DNA of 64,000 nt from Meloidogyne chitwoodi. Taxonomy: Eukaryota > Nematoda > Chromadorea > Rhabditida > Meloidogynidae. Location of the stretch: the NCBI GenBank assembly GCA_015183035.1, contig JACZZP010000017.1, forward strand, positions 310,001-374,000, read 5' to 3'. Numbering within the stretch: position 1 is the stretch's first letter; each line of letters opens with the position of its first letter. Positions 11,298 through 23,100 of the stretch are shown in pieces. The notes under the pieces were generated by a model. That model saw only the letters and a list, made by a program, of their open reading frames with translations, was not told the DNA's origin and searched no databases. A program made the translations under genes and the position numbers.

Positions 11298-13354
11298 ACT
11301 AAATTAATTAAATAATTATTAATAATTTTTAAGAAAATCAGAAATTAAAATACAAATCAGAAATAAACTTGAATTATTAAAAATCAGAAAATAAACTTGA
11401 ATTATTATCCAAAAATACAAATCAGAATTTAAAAAATCAGAATTCTGATTTTTAAAGGTGTTAAAATCAGAATTTCTTGTTAGGAATAAAAACCAGAATG
11501 TTTGAAAAAATCTTTTTAAATAGTAATATTAAAAAAACAGAATTTCGCTTAATTTCTAACCGCATTATGAAGAACGCCAGGTTTAATTTAGTTAATAAAT
11601 TTTCAATTAATAAACTTCATTTTTATTTTTTGTATTTTCTTTACAAATATTTTTCCTTTTTCTCTTAAAACACACCAAATTTTTTTTGCTAATAAAAAGT
11701 GACAGTTTTATTTATTTAAATATTATTTATTTTATTTTTATTGATTTTTTGAAGGAAATTAAATATTTTTTAATAATTGATTTTTATTTGGGAATTAATG
11801 TTTTACAAGGTAAAATATGTAAAAAGAAGGGTTTTGACTAAAAATTGGATTTTTCTCGTTATTTTTACAGGTGGTAAAATAATAAACAGATCGTTTATAT
11901 AAAATAGGTATTTATTTTTTTATTCAAGTCATTTCAATTAATTTTTTACATTTAAATTTAAAAATTTTTTTACCTTTAATATTCCACAAAATTAATAAAA
12001 TAAAATAAGAGAAAAAAGTATATTAAAAATAAAATAATTTTAAAATTATCGCAAAAGTTAATAAAAAATTTTAAAATATTTTATATGCCATTTTAAACAC
12101 CTAAAAATAAAAAAACTATTTTTAAGGACCCTTTAAATCATTTTTCTCTAAAATATTAATTTTTAACCCTAAAAGGAAAAAAAGACATAAAATATAAAAG
12201 CACGCGCCAAGTTTTATTTCTTTATTTCTGACAAAAATCAGAATTTATTTGCATTGTTGTATTTTTCCTGAGCATTTTTATAAGATAAAATAGTAAACTT
12301 ACTATTTTCTCTTTTTTATAGTTAATAAAATGCGCCTATTTTTTACAATCTGTAAAGGGAAAATTTTTTTTTAGTTTGATTTATCTTTACACATTGAGGA
12401 GAAAGACAAAATAATTTTTAACTTTTTTAATTTTAATATTTTTTTGTAAACATTATTATACCCTCTTTCAAATATATTAACTCTTTTATTTCTTTGACTG
12501 GGATAAGTCAGAGTTTTTTAGATAGAATTTGGATAAATGAGATGACGCAAATATAAAAATTTAAAAATGTTGATAAAAGTTGACATTATTAAAATATAAA
12601 AAATTTATAATTTATCTTGTATTAACTTATTGCGAATTTTGATATTAAAAATAAATGGTGAGAAAATAAAATAAAACAAAAAGTCAAAAAGGGTAGATAT
12701 CAAAAGAGATCAAGCCTATATTAAACAACTCTTCCAGAATATAAATATCAGAATTTTAAATAAAATCAGAATATATAATGCTTTTGTTCTGATCTGAAAA
12801 ATCAGAATATAAATAAAAGAGCAGAATAAAAATAAAAAATATTTTTATTCTGATTTTTAAAGTTTTTCTGATTTTATCAAGTGTTTTATAAAAACCAGAA
12901 GAGTTGTATTTTTATGTATTTTTACAATCAGAAAAGTCAATAAATTTAAGTAATATTTATATGGGAATGTGTTTCAATAAGTAAGGTAATATTTTTAATT
13001 TAATTATAATTTTTTATTTTTCTTATCACTTAAATAAATTAAATTTTTGTTGTCTTTTTTAAATATCGGCGCAGTCTTTTATGTTTATTTCTTAATTTTC
13101 TTAGTCTTCTATTTAATTTTTTTCCAATTTTTTTAAATATAAAAATTGTTTCTTCTGATATTTTTATATTTTTTAATATTTTAAACTCATAATTATTGTT
13201 GTCAATTTTCTAAAAAAATTTATTTTAATTTTTTGGAAAAATGTCAAAAAATAAAATATAGTGTTTTTTTATATTTATTTAAAACAAAATTAGAGTTAAG
13301 CATTTTGAAAATTGAGAAATACATTTTAAATTTATTTAAAATTAAAAAAAATAT
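11298..13354. other. Intergenic, A+T-rich, no gene seen
   Basis: This stretch lies between the innexin start and the end of the chromodomain gene. It contains a TCAGAATT-type word cluster at 11335-11480 and another at 12735-12960, plus a single relic (GGGATAAGTCAGAG, near 12500) of the minisatellite unit seen at 1490-1706. The open frames are short and A+T-driven. The innexin promoter should be near its left end. Confidence 0.6.
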
Positions 13355-15823
13355 TTAATTTCTTGCCCTTTTTCCATTTTTTAATCTATCAATTTCATAT
13401 TGTTTAACCAAATTTTGACAACATTTAAGAAGTTCCTCTCGATTAATCCAATTACGACGATCACAACCTTTCCATTTTACCTTTAAATTAAATTTTTTTA
13501 TTTAATTAAAAAATAGAAATAAATTTTTATTTACCATATATTCAATTTCCTTTGACTTATTGCAACGTCTTTTTTCAATACATTCAACTTCAAATTGAAC
13601 AGCTTCTTTTGCTGATTTAATACCTCTTTTTAAGTTACACTCAAATTCCTCAATTGCCTTTACATTTCCCTAAATATTAAAATATAAAAAATACAAATCA
13701 GAAAATAAACTTGAATCTTATAACAGAAATACAAAGAAAACACAATAACGGAAATAATTAAAATTCTGATTTAATAAATACAAATCAGAAAATAAACTTG
13801 AATTTCGGAATTAATCAGAATACTTGCAATAAATTAAGCAAAATCTTATTATTAAATTAAAAAAACCTTACCAAAGTTATTTTATCCTCCCAGGTTTGAA
13901 TATTTTCCTTTCCTTCATTATAAATTCTAAAAGAGTTGCAAGTCCATTCTAAAAGATAAGAATTTGGTTGTCCAGAATTTCCTCTATCTAATTTTGAAAT
14001 TACACGAATTGCTTCTTTTACACGTTTAGAATCATTAATAATTATTCCATTACCTCCAATAGGTAAAGGTTGATTATTTAATATGTCAAATTTTGATAAT
14101 AATTTTTCATATTTTGGAATAAGATAATGCCTAAAAGATTTTTTTATTTAAAATATTTATTATAAAATTATTAAAAATAATTGAACTTTTTCTCCAACCA
14201 GAAGCTTTTCATACGCATATGATTTTTACGTTTGTTTGAAAAAGCTTAAGGTTGTACTTTTAGAGTTTTTTGCCCATAACTTAAGAAACTCAAAAATTTT
14301 TAAATTTTTAGAGCTGATAGATATAACTATTTGGGAGTTGTATTCAAAATTTGATGAATTTATGTCTTCAAATAAGGTAAATATAAGCGCGCAAACGAAC
14401 GTTGCCAACACAAGGTCTTTCTAAGCGTAACGAAAAGAAAAACTTTAAAAAATATAAAAATAAACTTTTTATTAAATCAAAGTTTATATTTAAAAATAAA
14501 CTTTTTATTTTATTAATACCTTTTTTCCCATGTAGGTTGTTTCCAACCTATCCATTTAACCAAATAAATATCATCATTCAATGTTCTATCCAAAATTGAT
14601 TTTACTTCATATTCAGTTAAATCACTAGCTAATTTTTTATTTTCTAATAATTTTTGTTCAAATTCATCAATCAATTTGATAATATACTTAAAAATTGAAA
14701 AAAATATAAATTAATTGATTCAAAATAATTAAATTTATAAACTTACAGGTTTAGTTTTATGCTTTTGAATCCATTGTTGTGAAGTACAAATTCTATTATT
14801 TGGAAATTTTTGTTCAAAATTAATTAAATAATAATTGGGAAGGTCTTCATATAAAAGTCGTTTAATGACTCGAACTGCTCTCTTTGGAGGAATTGGAGTT
14901 TTTGCAACTAAATAAAATACAAATATTGTCAAAAGATAATATTATCAATAAATTTGTTGGAATTTTGTATTTGCTTAATCTTGCAAAAATACCTCACATT
15001 TTTATTAAATTTACTTGACTTAAATTTGCGGGGTTTTGCGTGACAAAGTAACAAAATTTTTAGTTTTTAATTTAATTAAAATAATTACCAGGGGTTCGTT
15101 CTTTTTGTTGGCTAATTATTGGCGTTTTAATTTGAGAAGAAGAGCATTTAATAGAAGAAGAATTCAAGTTTGGAGTCAACTGAGGAGGTTTGATGCTTCT
15201 TGGAGTTAATAAACGTGGATTTAAATTGTTTGAAGTCAATTGTTGAGGTGTAAATGAAAATAACCTTGGAATTAATTGTAAACAATTTTGAGGAGATTTG
15301 AATGGAGTTAAATTTGTTTCAGGCTTGAAAGGTGTAATATTCTGAAAATAAACGTTGGAAAATACAAGTGTAAAATAGGGAAAAGTAACGTCTGTGCGAG
15401 CGTCTATAAAATAGCTAAATGAGCACCTAAAAACGTAAAATTTTGTATAGTTATCCAAAACAGTGTTATCTATCTTTAATAAAAATTTCAGAATTTTTGG
15501 TTAAATATCTAACAAGTTATGGACAAAAAACTAAGAAACACAGGCGTTTTTAACAAAAATTCTGATATTTTTGACCAGAAATTCTGAAATATTCAACCAA
15601 AAATTCTGAAATTTTTATTAAAGATAGATGACACTATTGAGGACATTTGAGTCTCGTTTGACTATTTTATATACGTAATTAACAAAAATACAAAACAATT
15701 AAAACTTACATACAAACTCTCATCATAACTGTTTCCTTCCAAAAAAGAAAGTCCTTGAAATAAATTTTGGTCTGAGGATTTAGAAATTGGACTGATTTCA
15801 TTGCTATTTATGTTGTTATTCAT
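13355..15823 (-). CDS. Multi-chromodomain protein (four chromodomain-like units)
   Basis: Chromodomains bind methylated histone tails or other chromatin ligands, so a chromatin reader is likely. Seven exons join in phase: 15823-about 15710, 15341-about 15089, 14907-14747, 14686-14520, 14130-13872, 13669-13535 and 13480-13355, giving about 400 residues. An N-terminal acidic start is followed by a T/P-rich linker (ITPFKPETNLTPFK, RLLTPRSIKPPQLTP). Then come four units: a weak one (AVRVIKRLLYEDLPNYYLIN), a clear one (YEVKSILDRTLNDDIYLVKW then IGWKQPTWEKR), a degenerate one (AIRVISKLD, SYLLEWTC, IQTWEDK) and a clear one (FEVECIEKRR, IEYMVKWKGCDRRNWI, CQNLVKQYE). Two units keep the YLVKW/YMVKWKG core. 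The introns carry a family B palindrome and a TCAGAATT cluster. I do not recognise a named orthologue. Confidence 0.8.
13685..13830. repeat. TCAGAATT/AAACTTGAA word cluster in an intron
   Basis: An intron of the chromodomain gene contains repeated AAATCAGAAAATAAACTTGA and AAAATTCTGAT words. It belongs to the same interspersed word family as the cluster at 10380. Confidence 0.6.
14200..14405. mobile_element. Diverged family B palindrome in a chromodomain-gene intron
   Basis: The intron between the exon for PTWEKR and the next contains TTTTTTGCCCATAACTTAAG, AACTCAAAAATTTTTAAA and a GCGCGC word near 14389. These are typical of the family B inverted-repeat elements at 15455 and 55950. The ends are not well defined and no product is encoded. 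Confidence 0.4.
15455..15645. mobile_element. Palindromic MITE-like element, family B, copy 1
   Basis: The left arm CAGTGTTATCTATCTTTAAT, followed by AAAAATTTCAGAATTTTTGG, is mirrored by the right arm CCAAAAATTCTGAAATTTTT and then ATTAAAGATAGATGACACTA. The arms pair over about 45 bp around a short centre. The element lies in the first intron of the chromodomain gene and has no coding frame. Related copies occur at about 30705, 36825 and 55950. Confidence 0.8.
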
Positions 15824-16392
15824 TTGAAAAAATTTAAATTTAGAAATTAAGAGAATTAACCTAAAAAAGAGAAGATTTTTTGTATCGATTAATAATAAAA
15901 ATATATGTTGCCTTTCTGCATAAAAAATAAGAAAAGGCAAAAAAATTATATTTTAATAGTTTTACAGTCTAAAGATCATAAATGTGAGAAGGTAACGTTC
16001 AAAACATTTTCTATTTCTAAATAAATTTAAGGTTTCATGCTTATTTACCTATTGTCAATGGACATAATGGTCAGACATTAATCAATACTAATTTAATCTT
16101 TAATTATTGATGAGACTGTCTGACCCTTCAGAATATTAATTCTCACAAAATTCAAATTAAAAAAAAATTAAATAGGGCTGGGTATGTTTGGGAGAAATCT
16201 CCAAGACATTTCTTCATCGTTCTTTTATTTATTTAAGTAAATATATTTTTAATTAAATACATTCCTAAATTATTCAAATTCTTCCCATTTATTTTCTCTT
16301 GCTTTCTCATTTTTAATTTATAATAAGAGAAAAAATATTTTAAAAATATTTATATTAAAAAATAATAAATTAAAGAGAGATTTATATTAATT

Positions 16393-19300
16393 TTATGAAA
16401 GTACACTAGGTGAAAGAACAGATGCCATTAAAGCAGATTCAGTCAAAACTGCAGGGGAGCCTACAGAAGGAGAAAGTATACCTCCACCTAGAACCTTTAA
16501 AAAAACTTTAATTAAAATACTAAAAATACCTGTGGGGAAAGAATGTCAGGACTTAGAACCTTAAATAAAATTAAAAAATTTTATTTTATTTTATTTAACT
16601 AACATTTGGACTTAAAATTAATGGAGACAATGCATAAGGATTTAAAATATTTGGAGATAGAACATATGGAGTTAACTTTAAAAAAAATTAAATTTAAAAA
16701 TTTAAATTAAATTAAAAAAAAATTAAAAACTTACAATAAAAGGAGTTAAAGCCATAGGCGAGAGAATAAAAGGGCCTAAAACAAAAGGAGAAAGAATAAA
16801 AGGCATAGGAGCTCCAGGAGAAAGAACAAAAGGACTGAGAACAGAAGGAGCTAAAATTTGAGGTGCAAAAATGCTTGGTGATAAAATTAGAGGGCCAAGT
16901 ACTGAGAGACTGAAAAAATAGTAATATTAAAAATTATTTTTATTTTTAATACCCCATAGTTGGAGTAAACATAAAAGGTGCAAGAATTAAAGGCTTCCCA
17001 ACTGAAACTTCTGCTTGTCTTTTTAAACGAAACTTTCTTCTGTGAATTCTATAAATTTTTCTTTGCCTTCTTTCATCGAATTTATCAGCAAATTCCTTTT
17101 TTTTTAAAAAATTAAAAAATAATTTTTTTATATATTTTACATCAGGAATATTCCTTGCTATCCGTTCTATCCTCTTCCATAAAGAATGTTCACGTCCTAT
17201 TCTATCCAGACGAGAAACTCTTTCTAACTCTTTCTTTAACTCTTCAGGAAAAGTTGCATCTATTTGTAATTTATAAGTTTATGATTATTCAAACACTTCA
17301 ATTAATTATTCAAGTTTATAAACTTAAATACAATTTGAATAATTAATTTAAGTTTGCAAACTTTAATCTTACAATTTATACTTAAAATAATATTCAACCT
17401 TTTTATAAACTTGAATTAATTACAAACTTTAATAATTCCAAGTTTATAAACTTAAAGATATTATTAACATTGAAATTTTAATCCTAGTTATCTTTAAATT
17501 AATTTAATTACGTTGTTCTTTGCATAACTGATCAAATTGACGTTTGTCAAGAAATGTCCATCCTTTATCATCAATATCATTTTTTTGTTCATGGTCAAAT
17601 GAATTCTCAACTTTTTTATATGCATTAATTATTTTTTTATTTGCTTCCCTCAGATCTGGTTCAATTTCTAATATTGAAATAAAAATGAAAAAAGACTCAA
17701 ATTTTTTCTCACCAAAAAAGTTGAGTGATTTTAGCAATTCAATAGCCTCTTGAACATGACCAATACTTCCAGATAGTTGCATTAGCATTTGAAGCAATGC
17801 TTGTCTATCACCTGGATTTAACCCTGTAGCTCTTAATACCTTAATTTAATTTATAATAAATTAAAATTTTTTTAGTTAGAGAATTTTCAAGGTTATTTAT
17901 ACAAAACCTTTGGAAGAGAATTAGCAGATTTTAAATTAATTCCTTTTTTCTCTCCTATAATTTCTTCACTTTCTTCATTTTCATATAATGCAAATATTGT
18001 TGGAGAAAATAAAGATTTTTTTGCTTCACTTTCAGGCATCAGAGGAGCAAATCTTGGACTCATAAATTTAAAGTTGTTATTATTTGATACATTTTGATTT
18101 GTTAATTTATTCAGTAAGGATATACCCAATTTTAGAAGACCTTGTGGACTTTCCTTAAGTTTACAAGTTCAAGTTTATATTTACTTAAAGAAAATTCAGT
18201 TTTATATATTTAAGTTTGCAAACTTAAAGTTTACAAACAATTTACAAACGTTCCAACTTTAAACTTGTAATTATCAAACTTGTATTAAACTACAATCAAC
18301 ATTTTTCCATTTAGTTCATATTTAGGTTTGATAAATTAAATATAGCTTCTAAGTATTCAAATTTAATCTTTTAAATTAATCACCTTTTCAAATTCACTCA
18401 TTGATGGCTCATCGTTTCCAAGTACTAAGTCATACATTCTCATATTATAAGCACCTATTAGGTAGAAGGTAAAAATTAAACATAAAAAAAACAAACGAGC
18501 TCCAGGTGATTTTCTTCTCTTATCATTTTCTCTCTTCATATGAACTAAAAATTCGTACATTTTTGTCCATTTTATACTTCCATTATTTTCACTGTCTGTA
18601 CTATTATTTTCATTTTTGGATGTTAATGTTGAAATTAAATTGGCAACCGAGAATATTAAAAAATAATTAAAATATTTTGTGATTTTTTTAGACAAACCCT
18701 CATTATCGCTGATTGATCTCTCCGACCTAGCAATTTGTTAATATGTTCTTGTTTCTTAATCTGAGAGAGATTTATAAGGATAAAATATATAAAGGTATTG
18801 TAAAACTTAAAATAAACTTAAATTGTAAAACTTAAAATAAACTTAAATTGTAAAACTTACAAATCCTAAATAAAAGATTTGTAAAAGCAAAAAAATTGTA
18901 AAACTTGAAAATAAATTTTACAAACTTGAAACATTTTACCTCAAACTTGGGCATTTTCTCAAACTTTTGTTTCATGATTCTATTGTTGTTTATAAATTCA
19001 TCTCTTTCTCCTATAAATCTTTCATCTCTTCTAATCGAAGTATTTGTTGTATTTCGCTTTTTAAGTTTAATATTTTCAAAAAACATTTGATGAATTAGTA
19101 TTTTTTGATGTTTGTTGGTTTTATTAATTTTATTGTAATTTTGATAATATGGCAAGTTTTCTGCATTTCTCTAAAAATAAACTTAAAGTTTGCAAACTTA
19201 AATAATTAATAATTTTACAATTTTAATATTCATGTTTTATTTTACCTTCCATCTCATTTTATAATAATTATAATTATTAGTTTCAACTTGATCAATTATC

Positions 19301-19728
19301 ATTCTTGCAAAATGTCTTCTTCGAGCATTAACTAAACAATTAGCAGCTAAAACCAAATCCATTTTATCCTCTACTCTATTTAAACAATTTGCCAGTTGTT
19401 TTTGTTCTTCTTAAAAAAACAAATTAAATTATTTAAAAAATATACCTTTTGATAGTTTTTGGTAAAGAGATCGTCCCAAACTTCCCATTAAAGCTTTCAA
19501 ACCGACTGCAAACCAATTAGAATGAATATTTCTAACCATTTGAAAATTATTTTCATTTAAGCGCATTTTTTTGAAGCGATCCAAGCCTTAATTTAATTAT
19601 AAAATTTGCATTTTTATATGCTTTTTTAAATTAAAATTACCCGGTAATTTATTTAAATTAATGCAATAAAAATATCCAAATAAGAATAAAAAATGTATAA
19701 AATAAAAAATAATTGTTTTTCGAAGCAT
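16393..19728 (-). CDS. MLT-10-like moulting-cycle protein
   Basis: MLT-10 family proteins are nematode-specific secreted proteins needed for the moulting cycle. The start at 19728 gives a signal peptide ([20 protein letters not shown]). Later exons encode [37 protein letters not shown], then [20 protein letters not shown] with [10 protein letters not shown] and ANSLPKVL, then [20 protein letters not shown], and [14 protein letters not shown] basic stretch ([20 protein letters not shown]) precedes a C-terminal run of degenerate repeats such as [20 protein letters not shown] and [20 protein letters not shown], ending VLSPSVLS then a stop at 16393. The order of signal peptide, moulting-cycle domain, basic motif and L-S-P repeat tail fits the family. 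Many small introns separate the exons and I have not fixed every border. Expression is probably pulsed with moults, by family knowledge only. Confidence 0.88.
17270..17475. repeat. Cluster of AAGTTTGCAAACTT-type words
   Basis: The words AAGTTTATAAACTTAAA and AAGTTTGCAAACTTTAA, and their partial palindromes, repeat in an intron of the MLT-10-like gene. The same word family recurs at 18160-18300, 18780-18940, 20515-20740, 37735-37870, 38940-39080, 39980-40160 and 40540-40690. Confidence 0.65.
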
Positions 19729-20187
19729 TTAAATTTTATTTTGATTTTTCATTTAAAAAAATAAATAAATCATCTTAATAAAACGAAGTATAAGTAAAAG
19801 TGAATATATTAAACATGTTCAAGTTTATTTAAATTTAAACAAAATAAATATAGAAAAGCTTGTTTTATATTCCAAATATTTTATTTAATCCTATGATAAT
19901 CCTTTTTGATTTATTTTTTAACCTTTTTCAAAAAATAGGTCATTTAACTATATTGGAACGATTTCTCTTTTTTTTCAAATTTTTTTGGAATTTATTTATT
20001 TTGTAAATATTCCTCTATATTTAATTTTCTCTCTTTTCACTTCAAGATTATCCTCACATAAAACACCTATTTTTTGTTTGTACTTTTTAAAAAAAATAAA
20101 TTTTCTAAAGTTTATTTCTATTTTTCTAAATAAATAAAAATAATTTTTTGGTTAATTTTTTTTAATATTAAAAAATTTAATTATATT
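19729..20187. other. Intergenic, no gene seen
   Basis: This is a short A+T-rich gap between the MLT-10-like start and the end of the GH18-like gene, both on the minus strand. It should contain the MLT-10-like promoter and the 3' UTR of the upstream gene. No motif stands out. Confidence 0.6.
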
Positions 20188-23100
20188 TTAATTTCCACAT
20201 CTAGCCTTATTTATTGTATGAAGTAATCCAAATCCTCCACTTTTACAAAAATTCTCAGGGTCATCAGAATCTAGTGAGTCTAAAAGAACTCCTCCAAGAC
20301 GGCGTTGCATTGCAAATTGGACCTTTTTGAGAGAAAAATTAAAAAAAAATATTTGAATAATATTACCTTATATTTTATTGTTTCTTCATCTTCTCCACTC
20401 AACCATTCATCATTAGTCTTCCAATAAGATGTTACTGCATCGTATCTTATGTAATGTTGAACTCCAGACTTTCGCATAAATTGACAAACCTTTTATGATA
20501 ATAAATTTAAATATAATATTTACAAACTTTAATTAAACATAATTTAAGTTTACAAACTTGAAAACTTAATTTAAGAGCACTTAAATAATCTAAACTCAAA
20601 TTTAAGTTTGCAAACTTAAATTTAATTTAAAACTTGAATTGGAAACTTAAATTAAAAGTAACCTTAATTAAACATTATAAATTAAGTTTACAAACTTGAA
20701 AACTTAACCTCCTTTATATAAAATTTAAGTTTATATATTTTTTAATTTAATACTTCTTTTCGCGTAATAACAACAGGCTCTGCTTTTTCTTCCTCACGTT
20801 TTTGTAAGATTGCGGAGGCGGGTAATTCTAATACAATCAAGTTAGATTTTATTTTGGAATTTTGTAAACTTAAAACTGTTCCGTTCTAAATATATTTTTT
20901 TATTTTTTAATATTTTTATTTTCTCTTGCTTGTGTATCAGTATTTTCTTGATTTGCAATACCCATCGCATACAAAGGATTTAAAAATTTAGCCTTTGCTT
21001 TGGAAACGGCAACTCCTGCAGGAAGCAAAATAAATTTGAGCTTTAATAAAATTTATTTATTTATTATTTTTTAATTTATTTTTACCAATTTATTTAATTG
21101 TTCTGGCTCATAAATTTCACTAATATTTTGTCGAGAGAGTTGAATTCTTTAAAATTTAATTAAAATTTAATTTTTAAAATTCACTTGAGTGCCAATCTAG
21201 GCATACAATCCTCCAATTCATCCATTATATTCTTTTTTGACTCTGTCTCAAAATCTTTTTCAAATAATTCAGAATTTAATTCATTTAAAAATTGACTAAA
21301 ATCTCTGCGAAGTGGAGGACGCATAAATTTGTCACAGTCCAAAAGTAACTTTAAAAAAAATTAAAAATAATAAAAATATTCTTAAAAATATAAAAAAGGC
21401 TTAAATTACCCCAGAAAGATTATTCGCGGTAATAAATTTATTTAATGCTGCAACAGTGCGTTCACGCTTGCGATCTAAATTAAGCATTTTAAAATTAAAA
21501 AAAAAATAATTTTTATAATTTTTAAATAATTTTTATATATTTTTTAATTATTTAAATTTTAAAATTAAATTTCTAAAACATTTTTGAATTTTTTAAAATT
21601 ATTAAAAAATATAACCATTAATAATTTTCTCCCACTGTACTTGCGACATTTCACAACCAACTTCTCCCCATAAATTAATTTTTTTATTAGTTAATTTTAC
21701 AATTTTCTCAATCTTTTCTTTTGTATTTTCAATAGTATCAACAGTTTTTCCATCTTCAACAAGTTTTGCCATATTTTTAATAATTAGTACATTACAGTAT
21801 TTAAATGGAATTTTAGCTAATATCTGTTAGAAAAATAAATTTATTTTTATGTTTAAAATTAAAAAAATATATTTAAATATTTTTTAAATTATTTTTAAAA
21901 AATTTAAAATTTTTTTAAACAAACATTATCATCAATATTTGTTAAAGAAAGTGAACAAAAAACAGTAAAATTATTTTTTAATTCAGTATAATTATGACAT
22001 TTATTTGTTTGATTATTTGTTGTTTTTTGAAGTGATTTTCTTTAAATTAAATTATTTTTTCAAATTTTTAAATTTAATTTTTTACGTTTTTTCCGCTTCG
22101 CTTAATTCTTCAAAGTCATCAGAATTTTCAGGAAATTCCAAAGATAAGAAATTTAATTGATTCTCTGTTGTTATATTATTTTTGCTATTTCTTTTATAGT
22201 CAGAAGGATTGCAACGATAACATGTCTAATTTATAAAAATCAGAATTTGTATTTTTTTAAATCAGAATATTTTTGTATTTAAATAAACATGGTAAAATTC
22301 CAAGTTTAATAAAAATACAAATTCTGATTTTACAATAAATAAACTTGTTTAAGCACAAGTTCTGATTTTAAAAAATTAAATCAGAACTTGTGCTTAAACA
22401 AGTTTATTTTTTATTAAAAATCAGAATTTATTTAAAATGTATTTTTTTCTAATTATTAAAAAAATAAGTTTTACTTGACTTTGAGCAATAGTTCTGAGCA
22501 AAAGGAAGGGTTCCCCTTCTGGACATTCTCCAGCAATATTGTCTAGTTCTAAACCATGAAGAGCAATTCCTGCAATGTTTTGAAGGGACAACCAAACAGT
22601 CTGTTAAAAAAATGTATTTTAACTATTTTTTTATTTAAAAAACCTTAATTTGTATTGATCGACTATTATCAAATGCAATAAATTCTCTATCATTATTAAC
22701 AAGGTAAGGAACACCAAGTTCATTTAAAAAATGTGAAATTGTTGTATCTTCTTTCATTATTGTACAAACCTTAACTTATTTTAACAATTAAACATAATAA
22801 ATGTAATTACTTGTGTCTGTGAAACAACACCAGGACCATGAGATCTTGTTCGAATCATTACAGCAGGAGCTGCAGATTCTCCAATTTTTCTACTCTCCCA
22901 AGAACGGTGCCCATAAATATCCTCTACAAAGTGTTGGGACATTCCTTCTGCCGAAAGAGAAACAATTAACTGAAAAAACGTAAAAAGTGAGTGTAAATAT
23001 GAAACAGGCTGATTTTAAAAACTGTTTATTTAAAATTCTGATTTCAAGTTTATATTTTCAAAATTATTATTTATTCAAAATTCTCTTGCCTTTTTAAACG

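Noticed and set aside
14226..14424. Overlapping frames on both strands in a chromodomain-gene intron
   Set aside because: The flanking exons splice in phase across it and the sequence matches family B palindrome words.
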